Shown here piece after piece: positions 41,104-50,112 of a stretch of DNA of 64,000 nucleotides (position 1 is the first letter of the stretch; the number at the start of each line of letters is the position of its first letter). The notes beneath the pieces are model-generated. The model ran no database searches and was not told the origin of the DNA. It saw nothing but the letters and a program-made list of their open reading frames with translations. The translations under genes and the position numbers were made by a program. The stretch covers positions 460,001-524,000 of the forward strand of contig JADJXY010000001.1 of the NCBI GenBank assembly GCA_016720065.1. The letters run 5' to 3'. This DNA comes from Betaproteobacteria bacterium (lineage in GTDB: Bacteria; Pseudomonadota; Gammaproteobacteria; Burkholderiales; Rhodocyclaceae).

Positions 41104-41188
41104 TCTGCATTTCCTGTACTGGAGCGGGTTTCAGCCATATTGAAAGGGGTCGGCGGTGCCCCGGTTGGTGCGTCGCCGAAGGCGAGCG

Positions 41189-41800
41189 TCAATGCTGGGG
41201 AGGGGCTTCGAGGACCCCCGCGCCCTTCAGTTCCAGGTGGTCGGCGCGCCGCGTCGTGACCTCCTCCGGCGGGGGAGTCTTGGCCTTGGGGGTGATGACC
41301 GCCCGCACCCGGGGCGGCGGGCCCTTGGGGTCGCGGGTCTCACCGGCGGTGACCAGGTACTTTTCGTTGATCGAGTCGTACCAGATGTAGTCGCCCCTGA
41401 TCTGGTCCTCGCCGCTCTTGATCCAGGCGCGGTGGAAGAGTTCGGCGACTTCGCTGCGGGTGTCGTATTCGATGCGCTCGGCCTCGCCCTCGACGTACTC
41501 GTCCTTGCCTTCGCGCTTCTGGCGGAAGCGGGCCAGGCCACCCTTGCCGCCGAAGGCTGTCCCGCGCTGAAAGCCGTAGGCGTCCTCCTTGACGATGATC
41601 TTGTCGCACTGGATCTGCAAGGTGCCCTTGCTGAGCACGACGTCGCCTTCCAGGATCTGGACCTTGTTGCCGTCGTCTACGGTGATGCGCTGCGCTTCGA
41701 GCTGCATGGGCTTGTCACGATCGGCCTTTTCGGCCAGCGCCGGCAGGCTGACGCAGGCGGCGAGCAGAGCCGCGAGGAGGGCAGGGCCACGAAAGGTCAT
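41189..41800 (-). CDS. lptA: Lipopolysaccharide transport periplasmic protein LptA
   Basis: 203 aa with signal peptide (LLAALLAACVSLPALA). OstA domain: MQLEAQRITVDDGNKVQILEGDVVLSKGTLQIQCDKIIV and YVEGEAERIEYDTRSEVAELFHRAWIKS. It forms the LPS bridge across the periplasm. Its start overlaps lptC by four bases. In most betaproteobacteria lptB and rpoN follow; here the next genes on this strand are the phasins. Confidence 0.93.
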   Translation of the reverse strand: MTFRGPALLAALLAACVSLPALAEKADRDKPMQLEAQRITVDDGNKVQILEGDVVLSKGTLQIQCDKIIVKEDAYGFQRGTAFGGKGGLARFRQKREGKDEYVEGEAERIEYDTRSEVAELFHRAWIKSGEDQIRGDYIWYDSINEKYLVTAGETRDPKGPPPRVRAVITPKAKTPPPEEVTTRRADHLELKGAGVLEAPPQH

Positions 41801-42378
41801 CGGGGGGCTTTCGAGGGGTAGAGCAGGCCCGTCACCTGGGATTTGAGGACCAGGACCGAGGTGTTGTTGTCGAGGGAGAGTCCTACGCCCCGGGTCCAGG
41901 ATTGTCCCCGGGTGATCTCCACCGGGCCGTCGGTGAAGGCGGTGCCGGCGTCGGGCTGCACGGTGAGGTCGGGCATGCGGGCGACCATTTCGGGGCGGTC
42001 GCCACTGGCCGCCCGGGTCGCCACCACGTCGCCCCAGAAGAAGACCGTCTCGCCTTCCGCGGCGACCACGGCGCGTTCGGCGGCGAGGGTCATGTCGGGG
42101 GCGTCGGGGCGGGTCTGGACGAGGAGGGGGTTTTCGATGAGCGAGCTGTCATCGTCGCCGTAGTGGAGCATGCGTGGGGCGATGAGCCGGTAGCGCAGAC
42201 GGCCCTCGGGATCGAAACGGCGCACGGTGAAGTTTTCGGCCACCGTATCCGGATCGTGGCGGGTCTTGTCGGGGGGGGGCGCGACCGGCTGGTCGAGGAC
42301 CTGCTGCAGCCAGTAGCTGAGGGCGGCCAGCAGCGACAGGAGGACGATGGGGTAGACCTGCCCCGTCCAGCGCTTCAT
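41797..42378 (-). CDS. lptC: LPS export ABC transporter periplasmic protein LptC
   Basis: 193 aa: one N-terminal TM anchor (YPIVLLSLLAALSYWLQQVL), then the LptC jellyroll: ENFTVRRFDPEGRLRYRLIAPRMLHYGDDD, TLAAERAVVAAEGETVFFWGDVVATR, and LTVQPDAGTAFTDGPVEI. Hands LPS from LptB2FG to LptA. Overlaps kdsC and lptA by four bases each. Confidence 0.93.
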   Translation of the reverse strand: MKRWTGQVYPIVLLSLLAALSYWLQQVLDQPVAPPPDKTRHDPDTVAENFTVRRFDPEGRLRYRLIAPRMLHYGDDDSSLIENPLLVQTRPDAPDMTLAAERAVVAAEGETVFFWGDVVATRAASGDRPEMVARMPDLTVQPDAGTAFTDGPVEITRGQSWTRGVGLSLDNNTSVLVLKSQVTGLLYPSKAPR

Positions 42379-42902
42379 CGCTCGTCCAGGTAGGGGGAGA
42401 GGAGGGTTTCCAGGCGCCCCTGGGCCGCGAGCACGAACTCGGCAGCCTCGCGCACGGCGCCGTGGCCGCCCCGGGCATCGGTGACCGCATGGACTCTTTC
42501 ACGCACCAGGGGGTGGGCGTTGGCCGGTGCGATGGCGAAACCGGCGATGCGCAACACCGGCAGGTCGATGATGTCGTCGCCCATGTAGCCGACGTCCGGC
42601 CACTGGAGGCCCAGGTCGGCGAGCAGGGCTGTGCAGACGGTGCGCTTGTCCTCGTTGCCCTGGAAGACATGGCGGATGCCCAGATCGGCTGCCCGGGCCG
42701 CGACCACGCCGGACTTGCGGCCGGTGATGATGGCCAGCTCGATGCCTGCCCTTTGCAGCAGCTTGAGGCCCAGGCCGTCCATGACATTGAAGGTCTTCTG
42801 CTCGCGGCCGTCGTCGCTGTAGGTGAGGCCACCGTCGGTCATCACGCCGTCGATGTCGAAGGCCATGAGGCGGACGCGGGCGGCGCGCTGGCGGGCGTCC
42901 AT
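42375..42902 (-). CDS. kdsC: 3-deoxy-D-manno-octulosonate 8-phosphate phosphatase
   Basis: 175 aa HAD-family enzyme making Kdo from Kdo-8-P. Motif I MAFDIDGVMTDG, AIITGRKSGVVAARAADLG, and YMGDDIIDLPVLRIAGFAIAP (motif IV). Minimal C0-cap HAD, usual size. Part of the kdsD-kdsC-lptC-lptA operon. Confidence 0.95.
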   Translation of the reverse strand: MDARQRAARVRLMAFDIDGVMTDGGLTYSDDGREQKTFNVMDGLGLKLLQRAGIELAIITGRKSGVVAARAADLGIRHVFQGNEDKRTVCTALLADLGLQWPDVGYMGDDIIDLPVLRIAGFAIAPANAHPLVRERVHAVTDARGGHGAVREAAEFVLAAQGRLETLLSPYLDER

Positions 42903-43909
42903 CAGATCACCCGCGCGGTGAACAGGTCGTGCATGTTGAGGGCGCCGAGAAGTCGTCTCTGGGCATCGGCAACCAGGAGGGCGTTGATGCGGTAGCGCTC
43001 CATCATTTCGACCGCCTCCACCGCCAGGCGCTCGGCGGCGATGCTGCGGGGGGCCGCGGACATCAGGCTGGCGATGGTGGCGGTCTGGAGGTCGGCGCCC
43101 TTTTCGAAGGCGCGTCGCAGGTCGCCGTCGGTGAAGATGCCCAGGATGTCGTCGTCAGGCCCGACGATGGCGATGAGGCCGAGACCGCCGCGGGACATGG
43201 CCAGAATGGCCTCGCGCAGGGCGGTGTCCGGTGCGACGGCGGGGACGGCCTCCCGTGGGCGCATGACATCCCGCACGTGGGTGAGCAGGCGGCGGCCCAG
43301 GGAGCCGCCCGGGTGGGAGCGGGCGAAATCGTCGGGACCGAAGCCCCGCGCATCGAGCAGGGCTACCGCCAGGGCGTCGCCCAGGGCCAGGGCCGCAGTG
43401 GTGCTGGCGGTGGGGGCGAGGTTGTGGGGGCAGGCTTCCTGGGCCACGGCGGCGTCGAGATGCACGTCCGCCTCCCGGGCGAGGGACGAGGCCGCGTTGC
43501 CGGTCATGGCCACCAGTTTGGCCCCCTGGCGCTTGACCAGGGGCACGATGCGCACCAGTTCTTCGGATTCGCCGGAATTGGAGAGGGCGAGCAGGACATC
43601 GTCCCGGGCGATCATGCCCAGGTCGCCGTGGCTCGCCTCGGCGGGGTGCACGAAATAGGCCGGGGTGCCGGTGCTGGCCATGGTCGCCGCGATCTTGCGC
43701 GCGATGTGTCCGGACTTGCCCATGCCGCTCACGATGAGGCGGCCCTTGCTATGCAGGATGAGATCCACCGCCGCCGCGAAGGAAGCATCCAGACGGTCCA
43801 TCATGCCGCTCACCGCGGCGGCTTCGATGGCCAGCGTCTGGCGGGCCAGTTGCAGAGCCCGTTGCGGCGAGAAGTTGGGGGCGGTGGCGCTTGTTTCCAT
43901 GCTTTTCAT
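42902..43909 (-). CDS. kdsD: D-arabinose 5-phosphate isomerase
   Basis: 335 aa: SIS domain (LIVSGMGKSGHIARKIAATMASTGTPAYFVHPAEASHGDLGM, LALSNSGESEEL) and two CBS domains (residues about 210-335). It converts ribulose-5-P to arabinose-5-P for Kdo synthesis. Start ATG 43909; another in-frame ATG at 43900. Divergent from the antiporter gene with 43 bases between. Confidence 0.96.
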   Translation of the reverse strand: MKSMETSATAPNFSPQRALQLARQTLAIEAAAVSGMMDRLDASFAAAVDLILHSKGRLIVSGMGKSGHIARKIAATMASTGTPAYFVHPAEASHGDLGMIARDDVLLALSNSGESEELVRIVPLVKRQGAKLVAMTGNAASSLAREADVHLDAAVAQEACPHNLAPTASTTAALALGDALAVALLDARGFGPDDFARSHPGGSLGRRLLTHVRDVMRPREAVPAVAPDTALREAILAMSRGGLGLIAIVGPDDDILGIFTDGDLRRAFEKGADLQTATIASLMSAAPRSIAAERLAVEAVEMMERYRINALLVADAQRRLLGALNMHDLFTARVI

Positions 43910-43952
43910 GCGATGATGGTGGCCGGAGTATACCCGAGTTCGCCAGCCGACC

Positions 43953-45908
43953 TTGAACGCCCTTGCCCTCGTCCTCGTCCTGCTCGGTGCCTCGGTGGGG
44001 GCGGTGGTGCTCTTCCGCCGCCTCAATCTCCCGCCCATCCTGGCCTATCTGGCGGTGGGCAGCCTCATCGGTCCCCACGCCCTCAATCTCTTGCAGGATG
44101 TGTCCCGGGCGCAGCATCTGGCCGAGTTCGGCGTCGTCTTCCTGATGTTCTCCATCGGCCTGGAGTTTTCCCTGCCCAAGCTCTTCGCCATGAAGCGCAT
44201 CGTCTTCGGGCTGGGCCTGTTGCAGGTGGTGCTGACCCTGGGCCTGGTGGCCGCGATCGTGATGCTCCTGGGGTTTTCCTGGCATCTGGGTGTCGCCCTG
44301 GGGGGCATCCTGGCCATGTCGTCCACCGCCGTGCTGAGCAAGCTGCTGGCCGAACGGCTGGCCCTGGATTCGCCTCACGGCCGGGACATCATGGGTGTCC
44401 TGCTCTTCCAGGATCTGGCGGTAGTGCCCCTCCTGGTCCTCTTGCCCGCCCTCTCGCAGCCGCCGGAGATGCTGGCCATGCTCATGGGCAAGGCCCTGCT
44501 CAAGGCCGTGGCGGTCCTGGCGCTCATCCTCTATTTCGGCCAGCACCTGATGCGGCGCTGGTTCCACATCGTGGCCCGGGCCAAATCCTCCGAGGTGTTC
44601 ATCCTCAATGTGCTGCTCATTACCCTGGGGCTGGCCCAGATCACCGAATTGGCCGGTCTTTCGCTGGCCCTGGGCGCCTTTGTCGCCGGCATGCTCATTT
44701 CGGAGACCGAGTACCGCATCCAGGTGGAGGAGGACATCAAACCCTTCCGTGACGTGCTCATGGGGCTCTTCTTCGTCACCATCGGGGTGCGCCTCAATAT
44801 GGAAATCCTCGTGGATAACTGGGGGCTGGTGCTCCTGGTGGTCTGCGCCGTCCTCACGCTCAAGGCCCTGGTGGCGGGGCTCTTGGCCTGGCGCCTGGGC
44901 GCCAGCCAGGGTAACGCCATTCGGGTCGGGCTCTGGCTGGCGGCGGGCGGCGAGTTCGGCTTCGTGCTCCTGGGCGAAGTGGGGGGGATGCCCAAGATCG
45001 TCGAGCAGGTCGTCCTCACGGCCCTGGTGCTGTCCATGCTGGCGGCGCCCTTTATCGTCCAGTACAGCGAAAAGCTCGTCATGCGCTTCGTGGCCAGCGA
45101 ATGGCTGTTGCGCTCCATGCAGCTCACCAGCATCGCGGCCCAGTCGATGACGACGGAAAAGCACGCCATCCTGTGCGGCTTCGGGCGCAATGGGCAGTAT
45201 CTGGCCCGCTTCCTCACCCAGGAAGGGGTGAACTACGTCGCCCTCGATCTCGACCCGGACCGGGTGCGGGAAGCGTCGGCGGCGGGGGAGAACGTGGTGT
45301 TCGGCGACGCGACGCGGCGCGAGAGCCTCACCGCCGCGGGGCTGTTGCGAGCCAGCGTGGTCATCGTGTCGGTGGCCGACACCCCGGCGGCGGAGCGCAT
45401 CCTGCACCACGTCCACGAGTTGCGTCCCGAGTTGCCGGTGGTGGTGCGGACCAGCGACGAAAGGGACATGGACCGGCTCAGTCGGGCCGGGGCGGCGGAA
45501 GTCGTTCCCGAAACGCTGGAGGCCAGCCTGATGCTCGCCTCCCACGCCCTGGTCCTGGTGGGGGTGCCCCTCAATCGTGTGCTCAAGCGGGTGCGCCTGG
45601 CGCGCTCCCAGCGCTACAAGTTGCTACGGGGCTTTTTCCACGGCCTCTCCGACCGGGACGAGGACGATTCGGGCCAGCCGCGGCTCCATTCGGTGTGGCT
45701 GGGCAAGGGCGCGGCAGCCATTGGCCGGCCCCTGGCCGACCTCGATCTGGCCGCCCTGGGCTGCGAAGTGAGCGCCATCCGCCGGCGCGGCATCCGCGCC
45801 GTGGAGCCCGACCTCGCCATGACCCTGGAGGAGGGCGATGTGGTGGTTCTGCTGGGGGTGCCGGAGGTGCTCGATGCCGCCGAGGAGCGGCTTTTGCGGG
45901 GGAGCTGA
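43953..45908 (+). CDS. Kef/YbaL-type cation:proton antiporter (CPA2) with TrkA domains
   Basis: 651 aa. About 12-13 TM helices of a CPA2 exchanger (LNLPPILAYLAVGSLIGPHAL, GGILAMSSTAVLSKLLAE, LFQDLAVVPLLVLLPAL, LGAFVAGMLISETEYR), then RCK/TrkA-N (AILCGFGRNGQYLARFLTQEGVNYVALDLDPDRV) and a C-terminal TrkA-C domain (SVWLGKGAAAIGRPLADLDL). The start is TTG 43953, needed to include the first helix; no ATG is available in frame nearby. Potassium efflux is likely; no glutathione-gating evidence. Confidence 0.92.
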   Translation: MNALALVLVLLGASVGAVVLFRRLNLPPILAYLAVGSLIGPHALNLLQDVSRAQHLAEFGVVFLMFSIGLEFSLPKLFAMKRIVFGLGLLQVVLTLGLVAAIVMLLGFSWHLGVALGGILAMSSTAVLSKLLAERLALDSPHGRDIMGVLLFQDLAVVPLLVLLPALSQPPEMLAMLMGKALLKAVAVLALILYFGQHLMRRWFHIVARAKSSEVFILNVLLITLGLAQITELAGLSLALGAFVAGMLISETEYRIQVEEDIKPFRDVLMGLFFVTIGVRLNMEILVDNWGLVLLVVCAVLTLKALVAGLLAWRLGASQGNAIRVGLWLAAGGEFGFVLLGEVGGMPKIVEQVVLTALVLSMLAAPFIVQYSEKLVMRFVASEWLLRSMQLTSIAAQSMTTEKHAILCGFGRNGQYLARFLTQEGVNYVALDLDPDRVREASAAGENVVFGDATRRESLTAAGLLRASVVIVSVADTPAAERILHHVHELRPELPVVVRTSDERDMDRLSRAGAAEVVPETLEASLMLASHALVLVGVPLNRVLKRVRLARSQRYKLLRGFFHGLSDRDEDDSGQPRLHSVWLGKGAAAIGRPLADLDLAALGCEVSAIRRRGIRAVEPDLAMTLEEGDVVVLLGVPEVLDAAEERLLRGS

Positions 45909-45949
45909 ACCCGTCCCGGACCACTCCTGCGCCTTGTATTACCCCATCC

Positions 45950-45980
45950 CCACCCCGGCCCTCCCCTTGAAGGGGAGGGG
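45950..45980. terminator. C/G-rich hairpin between antiporter and pilin genes
   Basis: Arms CCCTCCCCTT and AAGGGGAGGG with a one-base loop sit between convergent genes, in a longer CCCCACCCCGGCCC context often seen as an intergenic repeat in GC-rich genomes. Probably ends both transcripts, although T runs are lacking. Confidence 0.5.
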
Positions 45981-46028
45981 GGCAGTGCCAGGCGGCGCGC
46001 GGTACTCTGCTGGCGCCCGGCCCGGGGT

Positions 46029-46718
46029 TCAGTAGCCGGCGCAGACGGTGTATTGCTGGCCGTCGACGATGGCGTTGGTGGCTACCGCCGGCGCGCCGCG
46101 GGCCGCGCCCACGGCGACGGCCTGCACCGATCCGCCGGCGGTGTTGCCGTCGTCCATGGTGGTGTCGATCTGGCGCACGTAACGGCCGAGGATGCCGCCG
46201 GAGCAGACGAAGAACGATCCCCGCATGCCGGCGATAAAGGGCGCCGCGGCGCCGGCATTGTTGATGCCGCTCTCGATACCGATGCGGCCGCCGTCGGCAT
46301 TGACCGGGGCGTAGTTGGCGTCGGCGGTATTGACCGAACCCGTGGCCAGGTTGGCCAGGCGAACGTGCTGCCAGAAGACGTAGGTCTCGGAAGAGACCGC
46401 TGCGGCGTCCCAGTCGCCATCCAGGCGTCCGTTGTTCACCGCGCACAGTCCCGCGGCGGCAGGGGTGCACACCGTGGCGACGCCGGCCCCGAAGGCGGTG
46501 TCGAGCTGGCTCTGGTTCTGGTCCCCCGGGAAGGCGCGGAAGCGGTCCTGGTAGCCGTAGACCAGGGCGGAGACGGTGCGGAAGTCGCCCACCATGTTCT
46601 TGACCCGGGCGCTGTTGATGAGCTCCTGCCCCTTGAGGACGCCCCCCAGCAGGAGACCGATGATGACCAGGACGATGGCGATTTCGACCAGGGTGAAACC
46701 CGCTTGTTTGTTTTTCAT
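46029..46718 (-). CDS. Type IV prepilin-like protein, likely major pilin of the MSHA-type locus
   Basis: 229 aa. Class III/IV prepilin leader MKNKQAG before FTLVEIAIVLVIIGLLLGG (G/F cleavage, Glu5 present). C-terminal domain with Cys pairs (VCTPAAAGLCAV and VCSGG...VCAGY) and AFPGDQNQ typical of MSHA/GspH-like pilins. It has its own sigma-54 promoter and faces away from the rest of the pilus genes, divergent from the sensor kinase gene. Confidence 0.88.
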   Translation of the reverse strand: MKNKQAGFTLVEIAIVLVIIGLLLGGVLKGQELINSARVKNMVGDFRTVSALVYGYQDRFRAFPGDQNQSQLDTAFGAGVATVCTPAAAGLCAVNNGRLDGDWDAAAVSSETYVFWQHVRLANLATGSVNTADANYAPVNADGGRIGIESGINNAGAAAPFIAGMRGSFFVCSGGILGRYVRQIDTTMDDGNTAGGSVQAVAVGAARGAPAVATNAIVDGQQYTVCAGY

Positions 46719-46754
46719 GGCATGCTCTCAGGCAAGAAAGTGTGAAAAAACTAA

Positions 46755-46838
46755 AGCAAGACCCGTGCCTATTACTAAAGTAATATCCGGCGCTTCCTGG
46801 GGGTGGTTTTGGCAATCAAAGTGTCAAAAATCTGACAC
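46755..46838 (-). promoter_or_regulatory. Sigma-54 promoter of the pilin with upstream dyad
   Basis: On the minus strand TAGGCACGGGTCTTGCT (46771-46755) has the -24 GG and -12 GC ten bases apart with near-consensus flanks. Fifty bases further upstream is a perfect dyad GTGTCA (46821-46826) / TGACAC (46833-46838), at a distance typical of enhancer sites. The dyad ends 12 bases before the divergent histidine kinase ATG, so a bound regulator could act on both genes. Confidence 0.85.
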
Positions 46839-46850
46839 AACAGTCGAAAG

Positions 46851-48554
46851 ATGAACGCTTTCCCTTTCAAACCCCCATCCGCCTGGATCGCCCGCCATCC
46901 CAATCTGCTCCTGGCGGCGCACCTCCTGGTGCTGCACATCACCGCCTTCGGGGGCTGGCAGGTGCCGGCGGTGCGCCTGCTCTGGCCGGTGGCCCTGGGC
47001 CTCGTGCTGCTCTGGCAGCCTTTCGTGGCCGGGGAAAAGCGTGTCGGCCCCGCCCAGGGGGCTGTCCTGCTGCTCATCGTCGCCACCACCACGGTCTTTC
47101 TCAATCCCTGGATTCTGCTCATCTGGTGCGGGGCCCTCGCCGCGGTCATCGGGGGCCGCGTCTTCTGGACCGGCAAGCGCCTGGAGCGGGTCGGATTCCT
47201 GTATGCCTTCGGTTATCTGCTGGGGCTGGTGATCCTCGGCATCGTCCCGGAGGCGGCGCCCGGCGCCCTTTCCCTGGAACCCCTCTCGCGGGAGGGGCTG
47301 CGCCTGCAATACCCCCTCCTGCTCCTGGTGTTGCCGCTCTTTCCCGCGCGCCCGGTGCGCTGGCGCGCCGGGGACGCCTTCGATTTTCTCTATGGCGTCC
47401 TGGTATTCCTGTTCCTGGCGGTCTTCGTCCTGGGCAGCATCGCCTACATGCTCATCGGGCAGGTGAATTACCTGGAGGCCGTCTTCCGCACCTCCCTTTC
47501 CCTGGCCGGGGCGCTCCTGGTCCTCGCCTGGCTGTGGAACCCACGGGCGGGATTTTCCGGCATCGGATCGGTGTTCTCGCGCTACGTCCTGTCCATCGGT
47601 CTGCCCCTGGAGCAGTGGCTGGTCTACATCAAGGAGGAGAGCGACCGCCAGGTGGACCCGGAGCACTTCCTGCAGGCCATCATGGCGCGCCTGCTGCAAC
47701 TGCCCTGGGTGACCGGGGCGCGCTGGGCCGCCGAGGGTCTGGAGGGGAAGGCGGGAACCCAGTCAGTCGCCACCTATGAGTATTCCCGCGGCAGCACCTT
47801 GCGGCTGACCCTGTGTTTTCGTCAGCCGCCCTCGCCTGCGGTCTGCTGGCATGTCGACTGGCTGCTGCGTCTGGCGGCGGAGTTCTACCTGGTCAAGCGC
47901 CAGACCCGGGAATTGAACCGGGTGGCCTACCAGCAGGCGGTGTACGAAACGGGGGCCCGCGTCACCCACGACGTGAAGAACCTGCTCCAGTCGCTCCATA
48001 CCCTGTGCTACGCGGCGACCCAGCCCGGGGAGCCGGCGGCGGTGGCCGACCTTCTCGGGCGTCAGCTTCCCCAGATCACCGAGCGCCTGAAGGCGACCCT
48101 GGAAAAGCTGCAACGTCCGCCCCGGGTGGCCGACGACCTCACCCAGGCCCGAGGCTGGTGGGAATCCCTGCAACAGCGTTACAGCGGGGCGGCGATCACC
48201 TGGGTCAATGGCTATTGGCACGAGGGCGCCATGGTGCCCAAGGGGCTTTTCGACAGCGTGGCGGAGAATCTGCTGCAGAATGCCCTGGCCAAGGGACGCC
48301 GCGAAGACGGTCTGGAGATCGTTGCCGAACTGGCGCCCGGCGCCCGGGGGTGGGCCCTGCGGGTCTGCGATACCGGCTCGCCGGTGGCCGAAGGGCTTGC
48401 GCACCGCCTGATGCGGGAACCAGTGCCCTCGGAGGACGGCCTGGGCATCGGCCTCTACCACGCTGCCCGGCAGGCGGAGGAACTCGATTACCGCCTGGCC
48501 CTGGAGGAAAACCGGCCCGGCCACGTGAGCTTCATCCTGGCCCCCCGGGGCTGA
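46851..48554 (+). CDS. Membrane sensor histidine kinase
   Basis: 567 aa. Six to eight TM helices fill residues 15-235 (LLLAAHLLVLHITAFGGW, LYAFGYLLGLVILGIVPEA, FDFLYGVLVFLFLAVFVLGSIAYMLIG). Then a GAF-like linker, the phosphoacceptor region ETGARVTHDVKNLLQSLHTL (H-D-x-K-N as in PrsK-like kinases), and the ATPase domain with SVAENLLQNALAKG, VCDTGSPV and GLGIGLYHAARQAEE. No receiver gene is adjacent; the PrsR-like regulator at the other end of the pilus locus (61758) is the best candidate partner. Confidence 0.85.
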   Translation: MNAFPFKPPSAWIARHPNLLLAAHLLVLHITAFGGWQVPAVRLLWPVALGLVLLWQPFVAGEKRVGPAQGAVLLLIVATTTVFLNPWILLIWCGALAAVIGGRVFWTGKRLERVGFLYAFGYLLGLVILGIVPEAAPGALSLEPLSREGLRLQYPLLLLVLPLFPARPVRWRAGDAFDFLYGVLVFLFLAVFVLGSIAYMLIGQVNYLEAVFRTSLSLAGALLVLAWLWNPRAGFSGIGSVFSRYVLSIGLPLEQWLVYIKEESDRQVDPEHFLQAIMARLLQLPWVTGARWAAEGLEGKAGTQSVATYEYSRGSTLRLTLCFRQPPSPAVCWHVDWLLRLAAEFYLVKRQTRELNRVAYQQAVYETGARVTHDVKNLLQSLHTLCYAATQPGEPAAVADLLGRQLPQITERLKATLEKLQRPPRVADDLTQARGWWESLQQRYSGAAITWVNGYWHEGAMVPKGLFDSVAENLLQNALAKGRREDGLEIVAELAPGARGWALRVCDTGSPVAEGLAHRLMREPVPSEDGLGIGLYHAARQAEELDYRLALEENRPGHVSFILAPRG

Positions 48555-48596
48555 AGGGCTTGGCACCGCGACGATCGGGTGCGGTCGCTCCCCCGT

Positions 48597-49964
48597 CTAC
48601 TCCCGCAGGGCGACGCCTTGCGGCAGGGGGTCGAGGCTGGCGGCTTCGCCAGCGGGCTGCGCCAACGGGTCCCCCTCCCGGGAGGCCGGGGCCTGGCGGG
48701 GGCCGATGAGGCGATGCACCACCGTATCCCCCTTGCCCTTGAGGTAAAGGGTCTGGGGATCGTGAAACTCGAAGCGCTCGCGCAGGCGCCGCCAGGTGAG
48801 TTCATCCACCTGGATCATGCCGGGGACGCCTTCACTGGTGATGCGGCTGGCCAGATTGACCGTGTCGCCCCACAGGTCGTAGATGAATTTCTTCTTGCCC
48901 ACCACCCCGGCCACCACCGGCCCGGTGCCGATGCCGATGCGGATTTCCACGTGCATCTGATTGACCGCCGTATCGCGTTGCAGGAGATCGCGCATGGCGA
49001 TGGCCAGTTCGGCGATGGCTTCGGTGTAGTTTTCCGGACCGTCGTTCAGCCCGCCGGCGACCATGTAGGCGTCGCCGATGGTCTTGATCTTCTCCATGCC
49101 GTACTGCTCGGCCAGTTCGTCGAAGGAAGAGAAGATGCGGTTCAGCATGCTGAACACCTGTTGTGGCGTGAGCCCTTCGGCAACCCGGGTGAAATTGACG
49201 ATATCGGCGAACATGACCGTCACGTCGGCAAAGCCGTCGGCGATGGTCTGGCGTTCGTGCTTGAGCCGCTCCGCCACCGGGGCCGGCAGGATGTTGAGCA
49301 GCAGACGCTCCGAGCGCTCCTGCTCGTCCTTGAGCAGCAGGTGGGCGGATTCGAGTTCCGCCTGGGCGCGGGCCTTTTCCAGGGTCGAATAGCGCAGCAG
49401 GAGGTAGACGATGGTCGATATGGCCGCAAAATTGAGGGCAAAGAAGAAAACGCTGGTGCGGATGGACACCACCGGGGCGCTGGCGGGGACGAGGGGGTAG
49501 GCGTCGGCCAGCAGGTAGTCGAACAGGCCGGAGAGGGCGGTGAGGAAGAGGTAGGCCACGAACCAGGCCAGGGACTCCCGCGGGCCGAGGATGAGCACGG
49601 CGCCGATGGGGGCCAGCAGGCCCCACAGGCTGACGCCGCTGGCCGTGATGAAATTGCCGATGCTCCACTGCACCACGAAGGGCACGAAGAGGAAGAGCGC
49701 CAGTTGGGTGTGGCGGAAAAAATTGAAATTGCGCGTCTTGAAGTACAGCACCAGGTTGCCCACCAGCAGGAGCTGGAAAGCGACGGGCGGCGTGGCGGAG
49801 AACTGGGGGCCCAGTTGCCAGTAAAGGAAGAGCCAGAGAATGGCGCCCAGGCTGACCAGGCCGGTGGCGAAAATGAGCAGGGACTTGCTCAGGCGCGTGT
49901 TGGCATTGTCACCGGGATCGAAGCCGGCATCGCGCAGATTGAACAAGGATTGGTTTTCTTTCAT
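48597..49964 (-). CDS. Class III adenylate/guanylate cyclase with membrane domain
   Basis: 455 aa. Six TM helices (residues about 30-200: LLIFATGLVSLGAILWLFLYW, VAFQLLLVGNLVLYF, LALFLFVPFVVQW and others), a coiled coil (EKARAQAELESAHLLLKDEQERSERLL), then the cyclase domain: VTVMFADIVNFTRVAE (metal Asp), MEKIKTIGDAYMVAGGL (Lys and Asp for purine and metal) and YDLWGDTVNLASRI. Residues match active adenylyl cyclases. It converges with the kinase gene and lies downstream of the pilin-like genes, so cAMP may link to piliation. Confidence 0.92.
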   Translation of the reverse strand: MKENQSLFNLRDAGFDPGDNANTRLSKSLLIFATGLVSLGAILWLFLYWQLGPQFSATPPVAFQLLLVGNLVLYFKTRNFNFFRHTQLALFLFVPFVVQWSIGNFITASGVSLWGLLAPIGAVLILGPRESLAWFVAYLFLTALSGLFDYLLADAYPLVPASAPVVSIRTSVFFFALNFAAISTIVYLLLRYSTLEKARAQAELESAHLLLKDEQERSERLLLNILPAPVAERLKHERQTIADGFADVTVMFADIVNFTRVAEGLTPQQVFSMLNRIFSSFDELAEQYGMEKIKTIGDAYMVAGGLNDGPENYTEAIAELAIAMRDLLQRDTAVNQMHVEIRIGIGTGPVVAGVVGKKKFIYDLWGDTVNLASRITSEGVPGMIQVDELTWRRLRERFEFHDPQTLYLKGKGDTVVHRLIGPRQAPASREGDPLAQPAGEAASLDPLPQGVALRE

Positions 49965-50112
49965 GGGAACCCGGCGGCGGCAAAAACCGCAGGCGCAGTG
50001 TGGCAGTCGGGCCGGGAGCGGTCAATACGGCGGGATGGGCAGTGCACAGAGCGGCGCGGAGGACGGCGCCACGGGCGCCCGGCCCAGGTCCCTGGCATCG
50101 GTGTGGAGAGGC

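Noticed and set aside
45950..45980. CRISPR or tandem repeat array
   Set aside because: A single hairpin only; no repeated units with spacers occur anywhere in the window.
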